A stretch of 64,000 nt of DNA from Bacillota bacterium (GTDB lineage: Bacteria; Bacteroidota; Bacteroidia; Bacteroidales; Bacteroidaceae), in the NCBI GenBank assembly GCA_023664625.1, contig JAMPFD010000011.1, positions 31,526 through 95,525 of the forward strand, in the 5' to 3' direction. Position numbers and translations under genes: made by a program. How positions within the stretch are numbered: position 1 is the first letter of the stretch; each line of letters starts with the position of its first letter. The notes below the pieces were generated by a model. That model was given only the letters and a program-made list of their open reading frames with translations, was not told the origin of the DNA and did not search any database. Below, in pieces: positions 34,253 through 43,866 of the stretch.

Positions 34253-35170
34253 TTAACGGCTTCCGAGATAAAGGAGCAGCATTGACAGCAATACGAGTGC
34301 GAGATCCAGCACTTTCGCCTTGAGATTCTTTTCCTTGAAAATCATGGCTCCGAAGAGGAAACTTACTATAACACTGCCGCGGCGCACCATTGATACGATG
34401 CTTATCATGGCTCCGTCAAGTCCGAGGGCATAGAAATAGACAAAGTCCGCGGCGGAGAGAAAGAGCGAGATGAGCGGGATTGACCAGCACCAACGGAACG
34501 GAGTGGTGCTCTTTCTTGTAGGCAGCCAAAGGAAAACGAGCATTGCGAGCATCATGAAGAACTGATAAATGTTGTACCATGACTGTACAGCCATCTTGTC
34601 AAGTCCGATGCCTCCATTCTCGGGAGATGCCATGAGGTACTTGTCGTACAGCCCTGAGACAGCACCGAGCACATTGGCAAGTATCACGAAATATATCCAT
34701 TTGTTGTGCCACCAGTTGATGCCTTCCTTCTTTGACGTGTTCTTCAGCATCTCGATGCCAATCAGTGCCACAATGACACCGAGCCATTGCCATAGGTTCA
34801 GATGCTCAGAAAAGAAGGTCATCGCGCCGACAAGCACCATGACCGGACGGGTGGCATTAATCGGACCGACAATGGTGAGAGGCAGATGCTTAAGTCCGAA
34901 GTAGGCAAGAAGCCAGCTGCTGAGCACTATGCAAGACTTCAATAGAATGTACTTGTGCCCTTCCCAGCCGTATGAATGTGTGAAAAAGAGTGACTCTTCC
35001 TCTATCGTGCCGTTGGCAGAGGCGATGATGAAAGGCAGAAATATCAATGAAGAGAACAGTGTGTTCAGAAGCAGTATGGGAATAACCGCGTTGTCCTTAA
35101 GGCTGTGTTTCTTGAAAACATCATAAAATCCCAGCAGGCAGGCGGAGAGAAATGCGAGTATCAGCCACAT
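34253..35170 (-). CDS. EamA/DMT family transporter
   Basis: This 305-residue protein has about ten membrane segments in two repeats. The second of each pair has the drug/metabolite transporter pattern (LPLTIVGPINATRPVMVLVG; ISIVSMVRRGSVIVSFLFGA). Substrate unknown. It stands alone; its end is about 160 bases from the hmuY operon promoter and a hairpin (35192-35217) separates it from truA. Confidence 0.85.
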   Translation of the reverse strand: MWLILAFLSACLLGFYDVFKKHSLKDNAVIPILLLNTLFSSLIFLPFIIASANGTIEEESLFFTHSYGWEGHKYILLKSCIVLSSWLLAYFGLKHLPLTIVGPINATRPVMVLVGAMTFFSEHLNLWQWLGVIVALIGIEMLKNTSKKEGINWWHNKWIYFVILANVLGAVSGLYDKYLMASPENGGIGLDKMAVQSWYNIYQFFMMLAMLVFLWLPTRKSTTPFRWCWSIPLISLFLSAADFVYFYALGLDGAMISIVSMVRRGSVIVSFLFGAMIFKEKNLKAKVLDLALVLLSMLLLYLGSR

Positions 35171-35191
35171 GTCTTTTTATGTTGTAAATGG

Positions 35192-35217
35192 AGGCAGGAT
35201 ATTATGTGATCCTGCCT
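35192..35217. terminator. Hairpin between truA and the EamA transporter gene
   Basis: AGGCAGGAT pairs with ATCCTGCCT across an 8-nt loop. A T-rich tail follows on the plus strand only, so terminator action for the minus-strand truA-fmt operon is uncertain. Confidence 0.35.
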
Positions 35218-35267
35218 TTCTGTTGTTTCTTATACTAAAAAATATAGTCTTTTATTTAGGGAGGTGC

Positions 35268-36014
35268 TCATTTACACGGCGTATCCGGATAGGTGATGTT
35301 CTCAAGGAACAGGGCATGCGCCGGCATTGATTCACGTGCTTCGCTTCGCCTGTGTGCATCTACCGCCTTCTTGAACTCATCCATGGAAAGCTTTCCCCTT
35401 CCCACATCGACAAGAGTGCCTACGACGGCACGCACCATGTTACGGAGAAAACGGTCGGCAGTAATCTCGAAGTACCATTCGCCCGGTGCGTTCTCCACCC
35501 ATTTCGCGGTACGGACATCGCAGAATGTTGTCTTCACGTCAGAGCCCGCCTTGCAGAATGTAGCAAAATCCTTGACGGTAAGCAGGTATTCGCCTGCCTT
35601 GTTCATTGCTTCAAAATCAAGATTATAGTGGGTTTCGAGAGAATATTTTCTAAGAAACGGGGACTTCCTTGTATGTATATAATAATGGTACGTGCGCGAG
35701 GTGGCACTGAAACGTGCATGCATGTCGTCGGCCACGGGGACTATCCTGTGTATGGCGATGTCCGGCGGAACCATTCTGTTGAGCCGGAAGCCCACTTGCT
35801 CATGGTCAATGGCGTTCTCCGTTTCAAAATGTGCCGCCATCATGCGTGCGTGAACGCCCGTGTCTGTGCGCCCTGCGCCGACAACAGGCGTGTTCCTCCG
35901 CAATATTGTCGACAGGCATCGTTCTATCTCGCCTTGAACGGAAACGGCATTCGGTTGTATCTGCCATCCGTGATAGTCTGTTCCGTCGTATGAAAGATAA
36001 ATGAAATAACGCAT
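35268..36014 (-). CDS. truA: tRNA pseudouridine synthase A
   Basis: This 248-residue protein contains YDGTDYHGWQIQPNAVSVQG and the catalytic Asp motif VVGAGRTDTGVHARMMAAHF, followed by ADRFLRNMVRAVVGTLVDVG. This is complete TruA, which modifies uridines 38-40 of tRNA. Its start codon shares one base with the stop of fmt upstream, so the two are coupled. Confidence 0.95.
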   Translation of the reverse strand: MRYFIYLSYDGTDYHGWQIQPNAVSVQGEIERCLSTILRRNTPVVGAGRTDTGVHARMMAAHFETENAIDHEQVGFRLNRMVPPDIAIHRIVPVADDMHARFSATSRTYHYYIHTRKSPFLRKYSLETHYNLDFEAMNKAGEYLLTVKDFATFCKAGSDVKTTFCDVRTAKWVENAPGEWYFEITADRFLRNMVRAVVGTLVDVGRGKLSMDEFKKAVDAHRRSEARESMPAHALFLENITYPDTPCK

Positions 36015-36982
36015 TATTTACATGTATAGAGGTCTATATTCTTGAAGCCGTTTAGGAAATCTTTAACGAGCATGCGCTTCTTTCCGGAAATCTGAATTTC
36101 CGTCATTTCAAGCAGTAAGTCGGCGCATGCCACGAGCATGTGTCCTTTCTCGACCATTATTTCCCCAGGATTCATATTGTTGGCAGGGGAGTCGGTCTTC
36201 ATTGTCTTGAATACCTTCAAGGTCAGGGGCTTGCCATTCTCCGGCATAAGTGTTGTCCACGCTCCGGGGTAGGGTGACAGTCCGCGTACGAAGTCATACA
36301 CGTTCTTTGCGTTACTGTTCCAGTCAATTTCGCATGTTTCCTTGAAAATCTTCGGTGCATGCTTGGTGGCAGCAGAGTTGTCCTGTGCTACAGACTCCAC
36401 GGTTCCGTTGCCTTCTATTACTTTGTCTACGGTCGACAGAGCTATCTCTGCTCCGAGAACCATCAGTCCGTCATAGACATATTCCACGTCAGCATCGTCA
36501 GGAATAGGGAATTTCCGCTGTTCAATCATCCTGCCGGTGTCGATGTCATGGTCAAGGAAAAATGTCGTCACTCCGGTTTCCGTCTCACCGTTAATTACCG
36601 CCCAGTTGATTGGTGCCGCTCCTCTGTACTGAGGAAGGAGCGCGGCATGGACATTAAAAGTACCGAAACGCGGCATGGCCCACACCACTTCCGGCAGCAT
36701 TCTGAATGCCACAACCACTTGAAGGTCGGCATGGTATGAGCGTAATGTCTCCACGAACTCCGGGTCTTTCATCTTCACAGGCTGTAGGACAGGGATATTA
36801 TGCTCAGTGGCAAAGATTTTGACCTGTGACGGTTGCAGTGTGTCCTGATGCCTTCCTACAGGTTTGTCAGGCTGAGTCACCACTGCCACCACATTATATC
36901 CGCCGTCGACAAGGGCTTTGAGCGTACCAACCGCAAATTCCGGTGTGCCCATGAATATTATGCGTAAATCCTCTTTATTCAT
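36014..36982 (-). CDS. fmt: Methionyl-tRNA formyltransferase
   Basis: This 322-residue protein has the formyltransferase signature MGTPEFAVGTLKALVDG at the N-terminus, TQPDKPVGR, the folate-binding and catalytic block NVHAALLPQYRGAAPINWAV and FFLDHDIDTG, plus the C-terminal OB domain (RGLSPYPGAWTTL). It formylates initiator Met-tRNA. It is coupled to truA. The usual def partner is not adjacent. Confidence 0.96.
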   Translation of the reverse strand: MNKEDLRIIFMGTPEFAVGTLKALVDGGYNVVAVVTQPDKPVGRHQDTLQPSQVKIFATEHNIPVLQPVKMKDPEFVETLRSYHADLQVVVAFRMLPEVVWAMPRFGTFNVHAALLPQYRGAAPINWAVINGETETGVTTFFLDHDIDTGRMIEQRKFPIPDDADVEYVYDGLMVLGAEIALSTVDKVIEGNGTVESVAQDNSAATKHAPKIFKETCEIDWNSNAKNVYDFVRGLSPYPGAWTTLMPENGKPLTLKVFKTMKTDSPANNMNPGEIMVEKGHMLVACADLLLEMTEIQISGKKRMLVKDFLNGFKNIDLYTCK

Positions 36983-37044
36983 ATTTTTCTGTTTCTTTTT
37001 TTTATAAACTTATATGACATCCGGCAATTCCGCCGTGCTTTTTG

Positions 37045-38847
37045 TCAGTCAGTGCTAAGGTCTGCAACCATTTTCCTGTAGAGAGAGTAAACATGTGAGC
37101 GTGACACATATCCGATAAGCACATTGTCAATGTCCACCACCGGCAGCTGCTGGGCATTTGTTTTGTCAAATGCCTTCATGGTTTTCTCCATAGGGTCGTT
37201 GACATTTAAGGTCGCCGGAGGGTCAGACATAAGCTGCCGCACCTGGAACCTGTGGTACAGTTCCGTACGGAATATGATATGCCGAAGTTTCAGCATGTCA
37301 ATTTCTCCCAGAAGATGGTTGCCTGCATCGACTACAGGCAGCACACTGACACGTGAGCGGCTTATCTTATGGATAAGGCTTGACAGCGGCATGTCGGGAT
37401 CCACCGCGGAGCAGTCGCGCTCGATTACTGTGTCCAGGGACATCAGTGTAAGGACGGCATGGTCGGTATGGTGTGTGATAAGCTTGCCTTCCTTGGCAAG
37501 CCGCATGCCGTAGATGCTGTGCGGCTCAAAGATGGAGATGGTCAGATAGGATACTGTACTGACAATAAGCAACGGTATGAAGAGATGGTAGCCTCCTGTA
37601 AGTTCGGCAATGAGGAATACACCTGTCAGCGGTGCGTGCATCACTCCGGACATTACTCCTGCCATTCCGAGCAATGCGAAATTATTCTCCGGGGCATAGA
37701 CTCCCATGCCGTAGTGGTTCCAGATGCGTGCGAAGAGGAAGCCAGAGAAGGCTCCTATGAACAGTGACGGCGCGAAAGTTCCGCCACAACCTCCACCGCC
37801 GTTTGTAGATGCCGTGGCGACAGCCTTGGTCATTACCACCAGTGCGATGTAGACGACAAGGAACTCATAATGCCCGGCAAACAGGGAGTGGGACATCACT
37901 TGACTCCATTCTGCTTCAGTCTTGCCGTTGAGCAGGATGTTTATACCGGAATATCCCTCGCCGTAGAGTGACGGGAAAAGGAATATCAGTGCGCTTAGAA
38001 CCACGCCGCCGACAAGCCATTTCAGGTATGGATGCTGCGACATTTTGCCGTAGATGCCTTCGCAGAAGGTCATCAGGCGTATGAAATAGAGCGACACCAG
38101 TCCGCATGCGATGCCCAGCATTGCATTGGCCGGCACACGGCTTACGGGCCATGTCTCCGTCTGCGGGAACTGGAACAGTGACGAGTCGCCGTCAAGGACG
38201 TATGTGAAGCATGTTGCCGTGACACACGAGATAAGCATCGGAAGGAGCGAGGCCATGGTCAGGTCAACCATAAGAACCTCTATCGTGAACACCAGGCCTG
38301 CTATCGGGGCTTTGAAAATACCGGCAATGGCGGCTGACGCTCCGCATCCGATGAGCATGAAGACTGTCTTGCTGTCAAGGCGGAAGATGCGGGCAAGGTT
38401 GCTTCCTATGGCGGAACCTGTAAGCACGATAGGTGCCTCGGCACCTACAGAGCCGCCGAAGCCGATGGTTATGGCTGATGCCGCCACGGAACTCCACAGG
38501 TTATGGGGAGCGAGACGTCCTTGCTTTGAGGATATTGCATGGAGGATTCTCGTGATGCCGTGGGAAATGTTGTCGCGCACGACATACTTGACGAAGAGCA
38601 TGGTAAGAAGGATGCCCAATACGGGAAATACGAGGTAGTACCAGTTGAAGTGCGTGTTCAGGAAATTGTCGCTCAGGAGTTTCTGAATGACGTGTATGAG
38701 ACTGTGCAGCACGAATGCCGCCAATGCCGCAAGCATGCCGACGATAAAAGCGAGAATGAGTGTTATCTCACGCTTTGAAACGTGCTCCATGCGCCATTCG
38801 ACAATACGGTCTAGCCACGTTCTTTTCTGTAAGTCAATGTTGTCCAC
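37045..38847 (-). CDS. ClC family chloride channel/transporter with CBS domains
   Basis: From a GTG at 38847 (V-D-N-I-D-L-Q-K-R-T-W) the protein is 600 residues; the open frame to 39066 has no family similarity in its first 74 codons. ClC landmarks are FGGSVGAEAPIVLTGSAIGS (with the gating-type Glu), GCGASAAIAGIFKAPIAGLV and GGGCGGTFAPSLFIGAFSGF. A pair of CBS domains occupies the last 130 residues (SRSRVSVLPVVDAGNHLLGE; DKTNAQQLPVVDIDNVLIGY) and may bind adenine nucleotides. It moves chloride across the inner membrane, as a channel or H+/Cl- exchanger. It lies 62 bases downstream of fmt's start on the same strand. Confidence 0.88.
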   Translation of the reverse strand: MDNIDLQKRTWLDRIVEWRMEHVSKREITLILAFIVGMLAALAAFVLHSLIHVIQKLLSDNFLNTHFNWYYLVFPVLGILLTMLFVKYVVRDNISHGITRILHAISSKQGRLAPHNLWSSVAASAITIGFGGSVGAEAPIVLTGSAIGSNLARIFRLDSKTVFMLIGCGASAAIAGIFKAPIAGLVFTIEVLMVDLTMASLLPMLISCVTATCFTYVLDGDSSLFQFPQTETWPVSRVPANAMLGIACGLVSLYFIRLMTFCEGIYGKMSQHPYLKWLVGGVVLSALIFLFPSLYGEGYSGINILLNGKTEAEWSQVMSHSLFAGHYEFLVVYIALVVMTKAVATASTNGGGGCGGTFAPSLFIGAFSGFLFARIWNHYGMGVYAPENNFALLGMAGVMSGVMHAPLTGVFLIAELTGGYHLFIPLLIVSTVSYLTISIFEPHSIYGMRLAKEGKLITHHTDHAVLTLMSLDTVIERDCSAVDPDMPLSSLIHKISRSRVSVLPVVDAGNHLLGEIDMLKLRHIIFRTELYHRFQVRQLMSDPPATLNVNDPMEKTMKAFDKTNAQQLPVVDIDNVLIGYVSRSHVYSLYRKMVADLSTD

Positions 38848-39759
38848 GGATATAATAAGTAAGTATTCAAAATCAGTTTGTGTTCTCTTTTCTCGGCTTT
38901 CGTGTCTCTCTGGTTGAGAGATTTTTGTTTTGGGGCTCTGCTGTTTGATGCTTGATGACTGATGTGATGTCATCGGTTGCCTTCCATGTCCATGGAAGAG
39001 TCGCTCCTGTTGATAAAGAAACGTCGGCATTCTGTCAGGCTGTATTCTGTCATGCCGTTTTGACATGCGTACGGTCTGAGTGCTGTTTCCGAAGCAAAGT
39101 CATTCAAATAACCGGGTCTCTTCTCGTTTTAGCCTGCCAGAGACAGTCTTTGTTCTTGGCGTTTTGTCTGTAAAACTCCTTTCTGTGGAGATGGAGAAAA
39201 TTACGCGATTAATCAAAAATACCTATCAGCCAAGTCGCTGCATTGCTTTTGTGAAATTTCATGTCTCTGGAAGACAATGTCCCGTCAGGTCATCTTATAG
39301 ATTATCACTGGGATATTATTCCTTAATCAATAATGTGCAAATTTCGTGAAAAATATTTGAATATGCAAGGAATTGTATGAAAAAGATTGCCATTGGCCCT
39401 TATCATTGAGATGCGTCATAAAAAAGTGTGACAAGATTGTCAGCTATGCATGGTGGCGGTTACAGGGCTGCCGTGGGTGTGTGGTAGTATAATTTGTACG
39501 GAAAGATAAATCAGCGGCGGGCAACTGCAAGGTGGAGAGCCGGTGTGTGATAGTGCAGTTTGTACGGAAGGATAAATATAAAAAAACAAAAGGTTACCTT
39601 TCATGTAACGAAAGATAACCTTTTACATGGCAAAGGGCAACCTTTTGTCAGGTCATCCGTTACCTTTTGTATTTCATTATTCATGGACTTGTTTGGCAAA
39701 TCATTATGATTATGTGCTCTTGTATCGGTAAATGATTGTATGCCGGTGCGTTGTCTCTG
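38848..39759. other. Intergenic region of about 900 bp without a credible gene
   Basis: The small frames here are unconvincing and lack family features. It holds a near-repeat TTTGTACGGAAAGATAAAT / TTTGTACGGAAGGATAAAT 66 bp apart (39493 and 39559) and the 22-bp-period array at 39592-39679. Confidence 0.6.
39592..39679. repeat. 22-bp-period tandem repeat, four units
   Basis: Units start at 39592, 39614, 39636 and 39658, exactly 22 bp apart, with heads GGTTACC, GATAACC, GGCAACC and CGTTACC, each followed by TTTnnT-type sequence. The same motif and period occur at 25502-25567. Spacing of two helical turns puts the motifs on one face of the DNA. Confidence 0.7.
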
Positions 39760-40329
39760 TTATTTTCTGATAATTGTCACTTCACCATCAGGAGACAGTT
39801 TGATGATGCTTGATGGTGTATGTGGCTTGTGCTCTTGCCGGCGTGTCCAGCAGACATAGTCCACGGCATTGATGATTTCCTCAGAGATGTCCCGGTAATT
39901 CTGGGCGGCCGGCTCGCCGCTGATGTTCGCGCTTGTGCTTACTAACGCTTTCTGGAAGCGATAACATAGTTGTTTGGAGAACTCCTCCTGTGTCACGCGC
40001 AATGCTATGCTTCCGTCCTCGGCTATAAGGTTGGGGGCAAGTCCGGCGGCTCCGTCAAGGATTATTGTTGTAGGTCTTGTGGCAAGGTCGAAGATGTCCC
40101 ATGCCACGTCAGGGACGTTGCGGACGTACCTCTGTATTCGGTTGCTTGAATCGACAAGGCAGATTAAGGCCTTTGAGTCGTCACGCCGCTTGATCTCGTA
40201 GACGCGTCTTACTGCTTCTGCGTTTGTGGCGTCACAGCCTATGCCCCAGACCGTGTCGGTAGGATAGAGGATAACACCACCTTTGCGGAGCACCTCTACG
40301 GCGTTCTTTATGTCGTCTTCTATTTTCAT
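39760..40329 (-). CDS. tsaC: Threonylcarbamoyl-AMP synthase family (Sua5/YciO/YrdC)
   Basis: From ATG 40329 (MKIEDDIKNAVEVLRKGGVI) the protein is 189 residues. It has the YrdC pattern LYPTDTVWGIGCDATNAEAV, YEIKRRDDSKALICLVDS, ATRPTTIILDG, IALRVTQEEFS and a C-terminal SANISGEPA. It makes threonylcarbamoyl-AMP for the t6A modification of tRNA. Some YciO paralogues have other roles, so the symbol is probable, not certain. It follows the ROK kinase gene by 76 bases. Confidence 0.88.
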   Translation of the reverse strand: MKIEDDIKNAVEVLRKGGVILYPTDTVWGIGCDATNAEAVRRVYEIKRRDDSKALICLVDSSNRIQRYVRNVPDVAWDIFDLATRPTTIILDGAAGLAPNLIAEDGSIALRVTQEEFSKQLCYRFQKALVSTSANISGEPAAQNYRDISEEIINAVDYVCWTRRQEHKPHTPSSIIKLSPDGEVTIIRK

Positions 40330-40405
40330 GTGTATTGTGTCTGTTTGCTTTTGTGTTGTGTAATGTCGTTTTCTGTACTTTCCTGTGACAAGGCTGTCTC
40401 TGCTG

Positions 40406-41380
40406 TCATACTGTCCAGCCGAGTGCTGCAGCCCCGAGCACTGCCGCTTCCGCGTCATTAAGCGTGGAGAAGAGAAATTTCGCCTTTCCTTTATATATGT
40501 CCATCACGTTCCTGTCATATGCCTTGCGTATAGGATTCATGAGCATGTCCCCGGCTTTGCACAGTCCGCCGAAGAAGATAAATGCCTCGGGAGAGGAATA
40601 TGCAGCGAAGTCGGCACACGCCTCGCCCAGCATGTTTCCCGTGAATTCAAATATTTCCTTTGCCATCTCATCACCGGCATTGGCGGCCTTGAACACCTGA
40701 TAGCTGTCTATTTCCTCGGGATTGAGGCTGCGCAGAAGAGATGGACGGCTGTCTGTTTCGAGCATTTCCATCGCCGTGCGTGCCACACCCGTTGCAGAGC
40801 AATAGGCCTCAAGGCATCCTTTCCTGCCACATCCGCACAGTCTTCCGTTCTTTCTGACCATGATTACGTGGCCAAGTTCTCCGCCAAAGCCGTCATGTCC
40901 GTAGAGTAACTGCCCGTTGGCAACAATGCCGCTTCCTACACCAGTCCCAAGGGTTATGACGATAAAGTCCTTCATGCCTTTTGCACAACCATACTTCATC
41001 TCGCCGAGGGCAGCGGCGTTGGCGTCGTTTGTCAACTTGACTTTTATTCCAAGCCTTTCGCTGAACATATCTGCAAGGGGCACTTTCCTGTCCTTTGCCC
41101 AGCAGAGGTTTGGAGCCAGTTCTATGCATCCGTTATGATAGTTGGAGTTCGGGGCTCCGGCGCCCATGCCGTGGATGTGCCCAATGCCTCCCACCTGTTT
41201 TATGATCGGCAGTAAAGCTTCGGTGCAAGCATTGACAAAACTCTCTGCAGTGTCGTATTGCCGTGTCTTCACCGACGTCTGTGCAACAATCTTTGCATCT
41301 TTGTCGACAATGCCGAATACGGCGTTGGTTCCTCCAAGGTCAAGTCCTATGACGTATTGACGTTCAGAATCTGTGGTCAT
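40406..41380 (-). CDS. ROK family sugar kinase (glucokinase-like)
   Basis: This 324-residue protein has the ATP-binding VIGLDLGGTNAVFGIVDKDA, the catalytic LTNDANAAALGEMKYG, LGTGVGSGIVANGQLLYG and the ROK zinc site G-E-L-G-H with CGCGRKGCLEAYCS. ROK kinases phosphorylate glucose, N-acetylmannosamine or allose; glucokinase is the common assignment in Bacteroidales. A TAACTTTG box at 41458-41465 on the minus strand is its likely promoter, with the downstream tsaC gene in the same transcript. Confidence 0.88.
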   Translation of the reverse strand: MTTDSERQYVIGLDLGGTNAVFGIVDKDAKIVAQTSVKTRQYDTAESFVNACTEALLPIIKQVGGIGHIHGMGAGAPNSNYHNGCIELAPNLCWAKDRKVPLADMFSERLGIKVKLTNDANAAALGEMKYGCAKGMKDFIVITLGTGVGSGIVANGQLLYGHDGFGGELGHVIMVRKNGRLCGCGRKGCLEAYCSATGVARTAMEMLETDSRPSLLRSLNPEEIDSYQVFKAANAGDEMAKEIFEFTGNMLGEACADFAAYSSPEAFIFFGGLCKAGDMLMNPIRKAYDRNVMDIYKGKAKFLFSTLNDAEAAVLGAAALGWTV

Positions 41381-41457
41381 TCCTGATATGATGTGGTTAA
41401 TTATGTTTACTTTTGATGAGGCAGGGAGTTTTGAAGGTATAACCTGTAATCCCAGAG

Positions 41458-41465
41458 CAAAGTTA
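41458..41465 (-). promoter_or_regulatory. Promoter -7 element for the ROK kinase gene
   Basis: The minus strand reads TAACTTTG, matching TAnnTTTG, about 80 bases upstream of the kinase start. It is divergent from the box at 41501-41508. Confidence 0.5.
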
Positions 41466-41500
41466 ATAATTAAATCTAATAAATCAAAGATTTCTGTCGC

Positions 41501-41508
41501 TAAATTTG
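41501..41508 (+). promoter_or_regulatory. Promoter -7 element for the LysE transporter operon
   Basis: The plus strand reads TAAATTTG, matching TAnnTTTG, about 50 bases before the LysE ATG. Upstream frames beginning before this box would not be transcribed from it, supporting the later start. Confidence 0.5.
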
Positions 41509-41555
41509 CTTATCTCAGTATTTTTTTGCAATTTTGCATCAATGTTTTTGAAAAT

Positions 41556-42230
41556 ATGATGCAGTTTGGAATACATATAGACCTGATGGAGCTTGCTCTG
41601 AAAGGGATTCTTATAGGAATTATTGCGTCTGCACCGATGGGGCCTGTCGGGGTCCTTACAATTCAGCGTACTTTGAACAAGGGACGATGGTATGGCATGG
41701 TGACGGGACTCGGGGCTGCTGTAAGTGACATGATATATGCCTTGATAACGGGACTCGGCATGAGTTTCGTGATGGACTTGATAACGAGTCCTCAGAATAA
41801 GTTCTGGCTGCAGTTGTTCGGTAGCCTGATGTTGCTTGCTTTTGGTGCGTGGTGCTTCTTTTCCGACCCTACAAAAAAGATTCACCGTAGCGGGAAACAG
41901 AAAGGGACGCTTGTGCAAAATGGTATCACCGGCTTTCTTGTGACGTTCTCCAATCCATTGATAATACTGCTGTTCATGGCATGCTTTGCACAGTTCGCTT
42001 TTGTCGTCCCCAACCGTCCGGTAGAGATGACGTTTGGTTATATCTGCGTATTCGCCGGTGCTCTGCTGTGGTGGTACGGGCTGACATGGCTCATAGATAT
42101 GGTTAGGGAAAAATTCTCGGACAGCAGCATACTGCTCATAAACCGTATCATCGGTTCCGTAGTGGTGATTTTCTCACTTGTGATGTTTATCGGTACGGTA
42201 TTCAATCTCTATACGTTCTCTTATTGGTAA
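41556..42230 (+). CDS. LysE family amino-acid exporter
   Basis: From ATG 41556 (M-M-Q-F-G-I-H-I-D-L-M-E) the protein is 224 residues with about six membrane segments. It has the LysE/RhtB motif ASAPMGPVGVLTIQRTLNKG in the first third and GITGFLVTFSNPLIILLFMA in the middle. Members export lysine, threonine, leucine or homoserine lactones; the substrate is unknown. It starts a plus-strand run with the DUF4924 gene, rfbD and prfC. Confidence 0.87.
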   Translation: MMQFGIHIDLMELALKGILIGIIASAPMGPVGVLTIQRTLNKGRWYGMVTGLGAAVSDMIYALITGLGMSFVMDLITSPQNKFWLQLFGSLMLLAFGAWCFFSDPTKKIHRSGKQKGTLVQNGITGFLVTFSNPLIILLFMACFAQFAFVVPNRPVEMTFGYICVFAGALLWWYGLTWLIDMVREKFSDSSILLINRIIGSVVVIFSLVMFIGTVFNLYTFSYW

Positions 42231-42274
42231 GCCGGGAATGTATTCTCTGTAAAATATCAAGCATAGAAACATAA

Positions 42275-42814
42275 ATGTTTATTTCAAAGAAACTCAGAAA
42301 GGAAAATATTGCGGAATACCTTCTGTACATGTGGCAGGTTGAGGATATCATCCGCGCTTTTGACTGCTATATGCCGGCCTTGCGCCGTGATTATATAAGT
42401 AAGTTCGACTGCTCAGACGAGGATCGCGAGGACCTTGAAGACTGGTATTCCAACCTTATCCGCATGATGACGGAGGAAGGATGCCGTGAAAGCGGTCATT
42501 TGCAGATAAATAATGTTACTCTGCAGACACTTGCGGAGTTGCACGGCCAGTTGCTCGGTTCTCCGAAATTTCCGTTCTACAGTACTGAATATTATAAGGT
42601 TTTGCCGTTTATTGTAGAGCTTCGCAACAAGGGTGATAAAGACAAGAACGAGATAGAGACCTGCCTTGATGCTCTGTATGGTGTGATGATGCTACGTCTG
42701 CAGAAACAGGAAATATCAGAGGATACGTTGCGTGCTGTCAGGGAAATTACCACGTTCGTAGGCATGCTCTCTGATTATTATAAGAAAGACAAGGAGGAAG
42801 GACTGGAGTTCTGA
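42275..42814 (+). CDS. DUF4924 family protein
   Basis: This 179-residue soluble helical protein starts MFISKKLRKENIAEYLLYMW and has WYSNLIRMMTEEGCRESGHL, a pattern I associate with DUF4924, a Bacteroidetes-specific family of unknown function. It lies between the LysE exporter and rfbD, an order often seen in Bacteroidales. No catalytic motif is visible. Confidence 0.75.
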   Translation: MFISKKLRKENIAEYLLYMWQVEDIIRAFDCYMPALRRDYISKFDCSDEDREDLEDWYSNLIRMMTEEGCRESGHLQINNVTLQTLAELHGQLLGSPKFPFYSTEYYKVLPFIVELRNKGDKDKNEIETCLDALYGVMMLRLQKQEISEDTLRAVREITTFVGMLSDYYKKDKEEGLEF

Positions 42815-42872
42815 TGTCTGCCCGCATGATGTATGAAGGCTGTGGATTAATGTTTTGTATAAAGAAAAGCGA

Positions 42873-43745
42873 ATGAATATACTTGTTACCGGTGCCAACG
42901 GTCAGCTTGGCAATGAGATACAACTTGTCAGCAAGGCATCAAAGGATAATTACATATTTACGGATGTCTGTGACGGTTATGAGAAATTGGACATTACAGA
43001 CCTTGAGGCCGTGCGCACGGTGGTAAGGGAAAAGGATGTAAAGTGTATCATCAACTGTGCAGCATGGACAAATGTTGATGCGGCGGAGACGGCGGGTGAT
43101 ATTGTGGAGACTCTTAATGCCACCGCCCCGGAGAATCTTGCAAAAGCTATGAAAGAGGCGGGAGGGTTGCTTGTACATATCTCTACAGACTATGTTTTTG
43201 GAAAGGAACCTTACAACACTCCGTGCAAGGAGAACAGAGAAGGAACTCCGACAGGTGTCTATGGTCGGACAAAGCTCCACGGAGAACAGAAAATTAGGAA
43301 TGTCGGATGTGAGCATCTTATCATACGTACGGCATGGCTTTATTCTGAGTTCGGCCGGAATTTCTGTAAGACAATGCTTAGCCTTACCGCTGCAAAGCCA
43401 CAGTTGAAGGTCGTATTTGACCAGTGTGGCACTCCGACATATGCAGGGGACCTTGCAGAGACAGTTTTCGATATTGTTGAGAACAGAAAGTTTGAGGGGC
43501 GGTCCGGTATTTATCATTATTCTAATGAGGGCGTATGCTCTTGGTATGACTTCGCAATGATGATTGCAGAGTATTCCGGACATACAGAGTGCGACATACA
43601 GCCATGCCATTCCGATGAGTTCCCGTCACCTGTAATACGCCCCTCCTACAGTGTTCTTGACAAGACAAAGATTAAGGAGACGTTTGGGGTGAAAGTCCCG
43701 TATTGGACGGACTCCTTGAAAAAATGTATCAGGAATTTAAGCTAA
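42873..43745 (+). CDS. rfbD: dTDP-4-dehydrorhamnose reductase
   Basis: From ATG 42873 (MNILVTGANGQLGNEIQLVS) the protein is 290 residues. It is an extended short-chain dehydrogenase: NADPH motif TGANGQLG, INCAAWTNVDAAE, VHISTDYVFGKEPYNTP and the Y-G-R-T-K active site in GVYGRTKLHGEQ. It reduces dTDP-4-keto-rhamnose to dTDP-rhamnose for surface glycans. The other rml genes are not adjacent. Confidence 0.92.
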   Translation: MNILVTGANGQLGNEIQLVSKASKDNYIFTDVCDGYEKLDITDLEAVRTVVREKDVKCIINCAAWTNVDAAETAGDIVETLNATAPENLAKAMKEAGGLLVHISTDYVFGKEPYNTPCKENREGTPTGVYGRTKLHGEQKIRNVGCEHLIIRTAWLYSEFGRNFCKTMLSLTAAKPQLKVVFDQCGTPTYAGDLAETVFDIVENRKFEGRSGIYHYSNEGVCSWYDFAMMIAEYSGHTECDIQPCHSDEFPSPVIRPSYSVLDKTKIKETFGVKVPYWTDSLKKCIRNLS

Positions 43746-43866
43746 GTCTGTCAGCTCGACAGTAAAGAATGTAATATAGAATGAATGGCCGCACATTAAA
43801 GACGGCTTTTGCCGTCAGTTGCGGGGAGACGTAAAGTATAAAACAGGAAATTGAAGATATAGATAT

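Noticed and set aside
38848-39066. N-terminal 74-codon extension of the ClC protein
   Set aside because: It has no similarity to ClC N-termini; the GTG at 38847 fits the family start better.
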